Shown here: positions 47,441 through 56,964 of the stretch, one piece after another
How the letters are laid out: every line of letters begins with the position of its first letter
Numbering within the stretch: position 1 is the stretch's first letter
Source: Clonostachys chloroleuca
Taxonomy: Eukaryota > Ascomycota > Sordariomycetes > Hypocreales > Bionectriaceae
DNA length: 64,000 bases
Assembly: GCA_037952775.1 (NCBI GenBank)
Contig: JBANAY010000003.1
Span: forward strand, 29,140,001-29,204,000
Direction of reading: 5' to 3'
Position numbers and translations under genes: made by a program
The notes under the pieces: model-generated
Databases searched by the model: none
Told to the model about the DNA's origin: nothing
The model's input: the letters and a program-made list of their open reading frames with translations, nothing else

Positions 47441-48646
47441 CTATAGTTAGTATAATTAGGAATTGAAGCTAGTAAGGCAATGGAGAAAACCCGCTTCATA
47501 GTTGTCCCGAATTAACGTCTACCGTTTTAAGATCAGAATTGCTGATGCTTCTTAAGAGTATCTTCGTCGCGGCGCCATTGATAGAAGCTAGGCCCCTTTA
47601 TACTCTTATGGAAGCGGTGTATCCCCTCCATTTAGGCTACGGGCAAGTTTCGCTTTCTATAGCCCGTGGTGGGAGGAGCTTTTCATATTGAGTTCCAGTT
47701 CCCCTACCCCTGCTTCAATCCCTTGGCGACGTGGCAGGCAATGGAATAAGCCATTTCATAATATGTCTAACTCCATTGAAGATACAAACAATAATTTAGG
47801 CAAAAGGAATTCTACCTAGTGACCCATACATAGTACACAACTATCCTTCTCTTGGGTTAGCATAAATTGGTAGCTAATAAGTCGCTGTTTGTAGCGGGTC
47901 TAAGCATTCAAATACTGGATACTAAAGTTTGCATTGACTCGGTGTCATGGCTCCTATACTAGTCTCAAAAGGGCAGCTTAAAAGAGACTCTTATGTGGCT
48001 TCGGGTGAGCAAATGGACCAGCTTTGACGATCCCGTTTGATTCCCTAGTTTGGAACTAGCTCCAGATCCATTCTTTGAATAAGGGATTAGCAATTTCGCT
48101 GATGCTATTTTGTCCTCGGACAATATCCCGTCTGGGGTTTGCAATGTATTATCGATGTCTTGCTGTGTTACAAAAATTTTAGCGCATAGATGTTTCTGAA
48201 ACAAGTTATTCCTGGAATTTTTTTTCTTGAGGTAAAGGTACCAGCATACGCAAGGCGTGCCAATTGGGACAGATTTGAATTTATGAAGGTGCAGTTTTGA
48301 TAAGCTCACAGTGCAAGGCGCCCAAAGCCTACAAGGCTTTGGACGCTTCTCGTTGAATTTGCAGACATTCAAGCTAGATATGAGACGGATCACATACATT
48401 GAACACAACGAGATTGAAGGTCTGGTGACAGAGGATACCGGCTGGCCCCCGCTGAGTGCCTCGAGTAATGACGTGGTATTATTAGTGGATTTTCATTATG
48501 ACTTGGGGGTTGCGGATTGCGGGGTAATGTTCTAGGTTTCTGGGGTACGCTTCCTAATCAACCAGCTATCCCGGGTTCTCGGACACCAGCTTTCATCAAC
48601 TTATTTCACATTTCAACCCCTTCCAAACCACTTCCGCAAACTCCAT
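47441..48646. promoter_or_regulatory. intergenic and promoter region of regulator 2
   Basis: Ordinary composition resumes at about 47450. No supportable gene: minus frame 47965-48408 and plus frame 48311-48535 are open but lack any family signature. The proximal part should hold the promoter of the Zn2Cys6 gene. A TTCCCTAGTTTGGAA dyad with core CCTAGTTTGG lies at 48044-48053, some 600 bp upstream of the start codon, and resembles the dyads in the other cluster promoters. Confidence 0.45.
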
Positions 48647-50710
48647 ATGGCGCGTATAAGAGCAGCGCACCGGAAGTCGCGGCAGGGTTGTCTTCGATGC
48701 AAGGCTAAGAAGGTAATGTGTATACCCCTACCTTCAACAGTCGTGAGCTAATTCATGAGCGTCACCTGGCCGCAGACCAAATGTGATGAAGGCAAGCCTG
48801 CATGCTCACGATGTATAGACCGTGGGTTTCAATGCCCCGGTTACTCTCTCAACCTCAGATGGCCCCAAGAATCTCGGGTTCAGACCCAGGGCGGCTCGCC
48901 GATAGGTGCTAGGCCCTCACGAAGCCCACGGCAGTGCATGACTGCCGTTGCCCAAAATGCTACCGAACCTATTTTTGTTGGAAATATGCTTGGTCCTGTT
49001 GAGAAAAGTGCAGACGTCGTTGAACTCCGGCCAAATGGAGATGAAAATGGGGAAAATCATTCAGTCCAACTTATAGATTCCTTTCCCACAGAATATGACT
49101 GGAGCTTTTGTGATATCAATGAGCCTACAATTTTGGAAGGCTCGCTAGCACCACCCACCCAGGTGCAGAATGCAGATTTAGCCCAATTCCCCAACGCAGA
49201 GCCTTGGAATGCCACCTATCAATTCGGTGTCGAAGACGATTATTTCTACGGGGCGAGTAACCGAAACCATTACGATGGGCCGCCTGGGACCATGACAAGG
49301 TCAGACCGACAATCTAGCATATGCCAAAGTCCTGCATATGAACCCATACATGAAACTGATAGTGCGGGGAGAAGAGTATCCGATTTTGCGGAAAGCCCAC
49401 CAAACGAGGTGATAAATCTGTCGTCAGCACTTTCTGACTTTTTCTTCAGAGAAGTCATTGCCCTATACTGCACGTGGGACAGTAGTGCAAACAATATGCG
49501 CATTTTGACTGGAAACATGTGGCAGTCATCCGGCATTATATACCACACTATCCAAAGCATGGCTGCCTCCTGCTTGGCCGGGAATTTTCCCCATCTGGCC
49601 GCGGTAGCCAAACGAGAACGTTCTCACGCTGTCGATCATCTACACGGGAGAGTCAAGGCTGTAGTCAGCAAAGAAGAGAGGCTTCTATCGCTGATGCTCC
49701 TCGGCCACACCACCAGCTGGTTCGACCCTCACGACCTTGGCCAGGACCAGTTTCATGATGCGTGGATCATGACCAATTCTTGGGCCTTGGAGATGCAAAA
49801 AGATTCAAATTGGCCTTTCTTCGAGCAAAGCATGGACAACTGGTCCATGCTTCTTGCCTTTTTAACCGACAAAGGCATTGATTCAGTGATACCACCGCTG
49901 TCAACCGGCCCCGACCAGCCGACACAGAGTACAATGCCCCATCCTTTCAGTGGTATTTCTCACCAGCTGGCTAAGTTGGTAACTTATACCGGGCGTTTGG
50001 TATTTAGAGTTCGCAAGCGTTTGTTGAATGTCATATATATGACGGAAACTGATATGGATGATTTTCGGGATTGGTTTCGCGAGGCACGCAGTATTGAACG
50101 GAGACTATGTGCCTATATCCCGATGAATGTCTCTTGCATGGTGGACCCGGGTGACCCTACAATCTCACTGGACCACTTCCAACAAATGGATCAAGCATTT
50201 CAGTATATGGCATTGCTACAGATATACCGTGTCTTCCCCGATTTGCTTACCGAACGATACCAACCCTGGAACACCCACGCGATCCTTCTTCCACAGGCTG
50301 CGCTCAAGAAACCAACACGCGAAGAAATGGACGCTTGGCTGACTGAACTAGCAATTCATATACTTTCTATATTGCAAAAGATCCCATTCGAGTCGCCAAC
50401 ACGCTCTGTTCAGCCGTTTATTTTCACTGCAGTCTCAGGCGAGCTCAAATATCCACGACATCCAGTCGATCTTTCCGATGGTGTTTCTGCTCCCTTTCAG
50501 CCTATCGACCAGGCCTCAATCAAAGTGGCGAGAGCACGACAGTTTATATTGTCACGCTTGTCAGCATATGGCAATATCTTGACTGTTGGCAAAGTGCAGC
50601 AGATATGTCGACTAATCAAAGCCGTGTGGGATGCACTCGACGCAGGAGATGCTGATGTCTACTGGGTGGATGTAACTTACAAGAAACAGCTGGGCACAAT
50701 GATGGCATAA
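48647..50710 (+). CDS. Zn2Cys6 transcription factor (cluster 2)
   Basis: Nuclear regulator, probably of the adjacent amine genes. Two exons, 48647-48712 and 48776-50710, give 666 residues. The first exon starts at ATGGCGCGTAT and carries the first two zinc cysteines. The splice joins KAKK to TKCDEGKPACSRC. Cys15, 18, 25, 32, 35 and 42 form CxxC-x6-C-x6-CxxC-x6-C, the same spacing as in the cluster 1 regulator. The long C-terminal part has the helical, Trp- and Leu-rich character of the Fungal_trans_2 domain (LSDFFFREVIALYCTW, LLSLMLLGHTTSWFD). An in-frame ATG in the intron at 48755 would lose half of the zinc knot, so it is not the start. It converges on DAO 2 with only 53 bp between stops. 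Confidence 0.92.
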
Positions 50711-50763
50711 CTGCGTGAGTTTGAAGTTTGTAGTATAATTCTACGTATGATTTTCCATGATAT

Positions 50764-52491
50764 CTATAATTTGCTTTTTGCTGGAATTTGCGTTGTCTTC
50801 GGAATTGCATCAAACTTACTGAGGAGGTTGGCCATGCTCATAGCTTGCTCAACACGTGCTTCGGAAATATAGTAGCACTTTGGGAACCATTCATCCACCT
50901 CTTGGCCCAGAACCATTTTAGCTAGAGCTTGGCCGGTTAACCAGCACTTATCCATACCATAACCATTAAAGCCAGCAGCAATCCATTCACCAGTACTACC
51001 CGGTCTTCCTGTGACTTTTTCTGGAATCTTTCCAACTAAGGGAAGCCCATCCGTGGTGTGGCCCTGAATGCCGGCCCAGATACCTTTGATACGCCCCAGC
51101 TCGGCTTTGCCCCATCCCAAGAAATAATTGGGCAGGAATTTAGAGAGCTCTTCCCATGAATCAGAAGAAATATATGTATCATCACTGCTGAGGGTATCTC
51201 GCAGATGCGAGACCTCAGTCCCAACCCAGATATCGCCCGTGTGAGCATTCTGCTGAAGGTAAAACAACCCAGATTTGTACATGCCTGTCTCTGGGTCAAG
51301 CGACTGTTGGTTCATCCCACTCCAAGAACGGAAATTTCCCTTATTCAGTGTCGGGCTGGCCTCTTGAACAGACATAGTACCGCGGAAAGGATAGACCTTG
51401 CCTCGGAGGGGTGAAAGAAGATGTGACGCAAATGCATTCGTGCAGTGGATGACTTGTCTGGCTCGGATGCTGCCCCGAGGGGTAATGACGGTATATGGGT
51501 ACTGGTTCACGTACTCATGGACAACTGAGTCGTATGTTATGTCGGTTACGGGCGTGTTTGCTTCAATTGACAGCCGATCAGGATATTTCTCCAATAGTCG
51601 CGCATAAATTCCTGTTAATAGGCGATAGGGCCAAACCGCACCAGCGGGGTGCTCGATAGCTCCAAAGCCGTCTTTGACATTCCAACGCTACATTCACAGC
51701 CCAAATATTAGCCTCAACGCACGCTCTCTACACCATGACTCGAAAAATAATATAGCTCACCTCGGCGAGATCCCCCTTCTCAATAATCCGGTGGTAAGTC
51801 TTGTATTCTTCAACGGCCTTCTGGAAGTCTTGAACAGACTTCTTCGAAGCCTCCCACGTAGCCGCATCTTGGGCGACCATGACCTTGATGACGTCTCTGA
51901 TCTGACTGTACTCTTGGAGCTCTGGATCCATTTTACGAACCATTTTCAAGATATAGTCAATATTCATGATGCTGAATCGGGTAATTTCCTTGGCAGTTTC
52001 CTCGCCGTAGTCATTGGCCAGCTCTCCGTAGGTATGACCAGCGGCAGTGACAAGATGTCCGCCATTTCGGCCTGTGGCGCCACTCACAAGCGTCCGTGCC
52101 TCAAGAAGTGTGACATGGCTGGCCTTACCGGTTTCGCTGATGTCGGGCTGTTGATCGAGCAGTGTTTTTGTTACGCTACACCCCGTAATACCGGAACCAA
52201 TGACAACGAAATCGGTCTGTTGTGGTAAGACCGTGGACTGGATAGAAGCGACAGTAGGATGAGGAGGCTCCTGCCAGAGAGAGACGGTTGGGTTGTTTCT
52301 TGGGAGGCCGGGGTCTTCCATTACAGCATCCCGGACCTCGGCGAGGAAGGCCGGTATCTCGTCTAACGATTGCCTTTTGCATTAGTTTAGATCCTTATTT
52401 CCAAGAACCTGACGTGGATGGTAGAGGGAATGGAGGTGTAAAAGCACGGGCTGGAGAACGACGGCGGAGTCTTACCTCGAGTGTTCCCCAT
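50764..52491 (-). CDS. DAO-family FAD oxidoreductase with SKL end (cluster 2)
   Basis: FAD-dependent amine/amino-acid oxidoreductase of the DAO superfamily, 513 residues, probably peroxisomal because it ends in the canonical PTS1 tripeptide SKL. Three exons: 52491-52476, 52362-51761 and 51687-50764. The first is a 16-nt exon (MGNTR plus one base) followed by a 113 bp intron. It is preferred over the downstream ATG at 52321 because the joined sequence IPAFLAEVRDAVMEDPGLP continues the usual family N-terminus. The FAD site GSGITG lies at residues 61-66 and GATGRNGGH at 100-108; AGIQGHTTDGLPLVG and AAGFNGYGM form the C-terminal FAD motif. It is clearly diverged from DAO 1 and has a different intron pattern, so it is not a recent copy. 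Divergent from permease 2. Confidence 0.9.
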
Positions 52492-53059
52492 TTTTGGTAA
52501 ATGAAATGCAGGTGAATTTCCTCACAAACTTGTTTGACTGGTCTCTGGATCGATAGTGAATTATCTCACGGATGGGATATTGTCTCGGGGACTGATAGCT
52601 CATTTTATGCGCCAGGCGATGCTCACGGTTTTCCTTCTTCTCCTTTGTCGTGCCTTGTTTTCAAGTCAGCCTCTTGAGCTGCAAGACGTTTTCCCGCCCC
52701 ACTTATTCGTATATTTGTACGAAGGTAACGGTTGCGATACGAAAATCGTATTGGACTTCCTATTTGGGAAATGGCGTTATGCCCTCCCCTTTGCCCGGTG
52801 TGTCCCAACTACCACGAGCACGGGCTGCTAGGCGACCCCAGGGACAGGTGAGCATCCCCGCACGGAGGCCCTTTGAATAACTCAACCAACATAAGTCTCC
52901 CATGCGCGCAGAACTCAAGCGTACAACTGGCGGCCTAGATAGAAACTTAGAGACGAACTTATAAACTGACGTGCCCCTTCACAATTCTTTTTATCACTCT
53001 TCTTATTTAGTTTTCATCTTGCCACCTTACTTCCCATGCTTAAGCAGAAACCCAACACA
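52492..53059. promoter_or_regulatory. divergent promoter, DAO 2 / permease 2
   Basis: 568 bp between opposed starts. Three HGATAR sites sit within 48 bp (52551-52556 CGATAG, 52561-52566 minus AGATAA, 52593-52598 TGATAG), with a fourth at 52991-52996 (minus TGATAA). A grouping like this is typical of promoters under AreA/NIT2-type nitrogen control. The CC-N6-GG dyad at 52759 lies midway, and cttataaa near 52958 may serve as TATA box for the permease. Confidence 0.6.
52759..52768 (-). promoter_or_regulatory. CC-N6-GG dyad in DAO 2 / permease 2 promoter
   Basis: On the minus strand the context is ATTTCCCAAATAGGAAG (52756-52772), 17 bases identical to 56688-56704 upstream of MAO 2. It is 268 bp from the DAO 2 start and 292 bp from the permease 2 start. 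Confidence 0.6.
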
Positions 53060-55394
53060 ATGGTCGCCGATAAGGACAAGGAGGTCATCGCCTCCCACGA
53101 CATTCGTGAAGGCAAAACGATCGAATCTACTGAGCCGGACCACGAGGTCTTGCATAGGGTCCATAACATGTGGACTGGTATGTAGCGACCCCTGCCCTAG
53201 GACACTCCCTTTCTGACATGTTCGTGCGCTGAAATTATTGTCATCTTGACATTCAGCAAGTGCGTATCAAGTTCTGATGATGGCAAGCTGGACTTGTAAC
53301 ATTGTCATGTACGGTACTGTTTTTGACCTCGGCGGCCCCATGATGTTGATTTACTCCACGTACGTCTTCCTGCGTACTAAAATACGGTGCATTGTGGCGC
53401 CTCTATGAAGCAACTAATTTTGGGCTATAGAATTATCGTCTGCATCGGCCAGTGTCTGCTGATGAGCTCTCTTGCGGAGATGTGTGCTGTATGGCCCTAC
53501 TCTGGGGGTCAACAGTAAGTAATAACCCAGGGGTTGGGATCCTACAGTGCCGCTAACCACGCTGTCTCAAATTCAGAGCATTCACAAAATACCTTGCCCC
53601 CGTCAGGTAATCCATCATTCCACCATCATGTGTTAAGGCTGCAGGCCCTCTAACCCATCGTAGAGTCCGTCGATTTTTGTCATACCTTGTTGGATGGCTC
53701 GTTCTCTTCGGTGACCTTGCATCATCAGCAAGTTGTGCTATGAATAACGCCCAGACGATTGGAGCCATCATTCAACTCATCCATCCAGAGTTTCAACTGA
53801 CCGTAAGTACCGTCTGATAATTTCCCTGTGCTCAGTTTCCTTTGTTCTAAATCATAAAATATAGAGATGGTCGACTTGGTTGTTATATATAGCCAATATT
53901 CTCCTATCAGTAGTCTTCACCTTCTCCCAGAAGCATCTACCTTGGATTTCAGCTATCGGTGGCGGTATAACCCTAGTAGGTGGCATTGCATGGGCAGCGT
54001 CATTCCTAGCACTGTCACCGAAGCAATCCGCTAGCTTTGCCTTTACCCGGTTTCTGAACAATTCGGGGTATACAAGCTCTGGCTGGGTTGGCATCATGAG
54101 CTTCTATTCTCCACTCTACGCTCTTTATGGCACTGATGGGATTCTTCATATCGCCGAGGAGATGAAGGATGCGCACAGAACTGCCCCTGTAAGACTTAGC
54201 ACAACTTTGATTGGAGCTTATAGATCAGGACTAATGAGGTTCCCTTCCCTTCTTTGCTATTAGAAAGCTATGATCTTGTCGATGGTCTTGAGCAGCATCA
54301 CGTCTATTGCTAGTGCTATAATCATAGGCTTCTGCTGCGGAAACTGGGAGGACTATATGACGACCGAGTAAGTTATACAAGGAATCATACTCTTCAGTCC
54401 TATATTTAGCTGCAAGTAGGACTTGATCTGACTAAAATTAGTATTCCCTATATTTCCTGGTTTGTCGACACGCTTGATAGCATTGCCGGCGGCATCGCTT
54501 TCCTTACAATTATTATTGTACTTCTCAAGTAAGTGATTATCTCTACCTCCGGAAAAAAAACGTTTCTTCCTTCTAATTGAGTTTAGTTTCCTAATTGTTG
54601 TTGGCGTAAATACTGCGGTATCCCGCCTTGCCTGGGGTATGGCGAGGGATAATGCTTTACCATTCTCTCGCATTTTCGTCAAGATTAACCCCACAGTCCA
54701 AACCCCACTTAACGCCATCTTCCTCGCCGTTTCTATTGAAATGGCTCTTGGTAAAAAACATGGACTGCCAGTCTTTCACAACTTATTACAAACTAGCTAA
54801 TACAGACATAGGTCTTATTGCCTTCGGTAGTGACTATGCCTTCGAGGCTATTATTAGCTTTGGTCAAGTCGCTTTACAAATTGGTTTCTTGATCCCGGTG
54901 CTGATGGTATGCCATTCCCTTGTCTATTTCTCTCCTGCTGCTTTATATAATTCCCATAAGATAGCCAAAGCTAAGCTTTTCAAATCTTCCCTAGCTCCTC
55001 TGGCGTGGTCGGCATGCCCTTCCTGTTCCAAGATCTTTCAATCTTGGGTCATTTGGCTTCGCTATTAACCTCGCCTCGGCTTCTTGGTCACTCCTAATTA
55101 TTGTCATGCTTTTGTTAGTTCGAAAATCTCTAAACATCCTTTCATAGCCTATTACTAACACTTGGTTTCCTCTAATAATAGTTTCCCACTCTATGTCCCG
55201 GTAAATGCGGAAAATATTTGTCAGTTCAATCGTGCCATGGTCCTTTACTATTATTAGTAGATGTAATAGCTGACCTTGCATATTTTTTAGTCAATATGAA
55301 TTGGTCCATCGCGTTGATTGGGGCCGTCGTGCTACTTGTCTCGGTGGATTGGATCCTTCGCGGACGGTATCACTATGTCATCCTGGAAGAGTGA
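53060..55394 (+). CDS. APC-family amine/choline/GABA-type permease (cluster 2)
   Basis: Paralogue of the permease at 31696, 502 residues, multi-span plasma-membrane transporter; substrate inferred as an amine. The 13 exons are 53060-53177, 53257-53359, 53431-53514, 53577-53606, 53664-53802, 53865-54188, 54264-54367, 54442-54528, 54587-54750, 54812-54906, 54995-55113, 55182-55219 and 55291-55394. Exons 2-12 have exactly the lengths of the cluster 1 gene, and all phases agree. Shared blocks include YQVLMMASWTCN, GGPMMLIYST, WPYSGGQQ, GWVGIMSFYSPLYALYG, ILHIAEEMKD and QTPLNAIF. Unusual donors are GTTAGT (exon 11) and GTCAGT (exon 12). The N-terminus before the first span differs most from its paralogue. 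Confidence 0.93.
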
Positions 55395-55885
55395 TCTGCC
55401 TGGAACGGGACATGAGGCAGTTTGTGGCCTGTTCTCACTGATGAGCGGGCCTGGCTGATTCCTGCAAGGGGTCAGGATGTATTTCATAACCTTCAGAATT
55501 TTCACACGCTGGATGAGCGTATAGAAGCCCCCTGGAAGAACGTCTTGATATGATGCCTTATATATGACGATCAAGAGTGGTTGACAGGTGTGCACTGGGG
55601 AAATTGCCATGTTTGATGGGAACCACTGTGCACTGGGTTTGGAAAGAGGGATATAAAGACCTTCCCTGACAGATAGATTCTCTTCTTCTGCTTTCCCTCT
55701 CCACTCTTGATACTTCGTCGGTAGGCACCAATTTATTTCTTGATATTTTGATGGGAACGTAACATTATACTGGCATCTCGGTTGCAAACAGTTGGGTTCT
55801 TCTCATGAGTTCTAAGACGCAAAACATATACATAATCACGTAATCACGTAATCTAAAAATAGTGTGTGATGTTTTCTTGCGTTGA
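55395..55885. other. 3' flank of permease 2
   Basis: 491 bp after the permease stop. A minus frame at 55332-55787 overlaps the permease end and looks like chance. Nothing else seen. Confidence 0.45.
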
Positions 55886-56323
55886 TCAAGAAGAAAGGGC
55901 CCCGAGTCCGACGCCTAGAGTCATAATGCCCCCAAAGAATATACATACGTAGGGAATACACGACGCACAAATCGCGACATAGGGGAAGATAAATTCTATC
56001 CTAGCCGAAAATGCGAGCAACACCACTATTGGACTTTTGAGTCTAGAATAGAAATCACTAAAGAGTTTGGTATTAACACCACCTTTCTCAATGCCTTGAG
56101 CCCCGAGAGCGCGATACAAGCCTAGAACTGCTGACGATATTGCGGTAAATGCACAATAAGACATAGACGAGCGACACAAACCAGTCGAAGGTATAACTGA
56201 ATTATTCGATGCTATAAGGAATAAGAGCAGAGTTATAACCACATAGACCAGGGAACGCCGCTCGCGAATACTTGAGCAGGGTTGTTGGGGCTCAGCAATC
56301 TTGAGCGAATGAGTAGAGTCCGA
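55886..56323 (-). CDS. possible partial membrane protein, unrecognised
   Basis: A minus-strand open frame of 145 residues ending at 55886. It begins just after a TCCTAG that could be a splice acceptor, with no ATG of its own, so an upstream exon would be needed (an open frame at 56233-56544 may contain it). Two or three strongly hydrophobic stretches (LVYVVITLLLFLIAS, SPIVVLLAF, IFPYVAICASCIPYVCIFFG) surround a polar middle (KLFSDFYSRLK). I know no family that matches. It could be a small fungal membrane protein, a dead gene fragment, or chance. Confidence 0.33.
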   Translation of the reverse strand, partial: SDSTHSLKIAEPQQPCSSIRERRSLVYVVITLLLFLIASNNSVIPSTGLCRSSMSYCAFTAISSAVLGLYRALGAQGIEKGGVNTKLFSDFYSRLKSPIVVLLAFSARIEFIFPYVAICASCIPYVCIFFGGIMTLGVGLGALSS

Positions 56324-56614
56324 CTAGGATAGTACAGAAAAGCATTTCCGTATGGCAAGCCAGAGAGGATCACAGGGTAGTTCATAAATCCGGGGAGAAA
56401 GCCGCTGATGCAGACAGCAGAGCATTCTGACAGCCCAGTTGAGGAGTCAGCTAGATTATTAGAGGGTAATTCGAATAAAAATAGGATATGTTTCCCCATT
56501 AAGACTAGTCCATTATGAGCACTATATAATCCTGCAGTATTCATAAGAGAAAATGGTGGTTTGCTGAATTAGCAATCCTTAGGTAGATCATATTCACTGT
56601 CCTATACGCCATCT

Positions 56615-56624
56615 CCCAAATAGG
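56615..56624 (+). promoter_or_regulatory. CC-N6-GG dyad, distal copy, MAO 2 promoter
   Basis: CCCAAATAGG within ATCTCCCAAATAGGATAC, 341 bp upstream of the MAO 2 start. It has the same core as 56692 with weaker flanking arms. Confidence 0.45.
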
Positions 56625-56691
56625 ATACTCAATACGGAGTAGTATGTAATTGCCTCGTTTTCAATCAAGTGTGGCCGGCATATGGCTATTT

Positions 56692-56701
56692 CCCAAATAG
56701 G
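56692..56701 (+). promoter_or_regulatory. CC-N6-GG dyad, proximal copy, MAO 2 promoter
   Basis: Context ATTTCCCAAATAGGAAG (56688-56704), identical over 17 bases to the minus strand of 52756-52772. It is 264 bp upstream of the MAO 2 start codon. Confidence 0.6.
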
Positions 56702-56964
56702 AAGATTAATACGATCTTCGTATCATAGCTAACGTTTTCTGATCGAGTGGTAGCGAGTTACTGAGATTTTAGTATGTCTAGCCATAGTAACCTATTGCCT
56801 GTAAAACATCGAACTTAACCTCTAGCTTACGGTAAGCACTTATTCAAGGATTTCATTATACAGACTGCCACTAAGGCATGCAAAGCTTACCTTTGGACGC
56901 AAACTTTCTTCAGTTCTGCTTGTCAATTCTCGCCATTGATATCATTCCTGATCATACCCTCACT

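Larger units (their letters stand above)
56324..56964. promoter_or_regulatory. upstream region of MAO 2
   Basis: Holds two copies of TCCCAAATAGGA about 77 bp apart (cores 56615-56624 and 56692-56701). No clear HGATAR site was seen here, unlike the two permease promoters. A possible first exon of the unrecognised minus-strand frame may overlap the left part. Confidence 0.5.

Noticed and set aside
47965..48408. 147-codon minus frame upstream of regulator 2
   Set aside because: Low-complexity composition and no family signature; opposed to a partly overlapping open plus frame.
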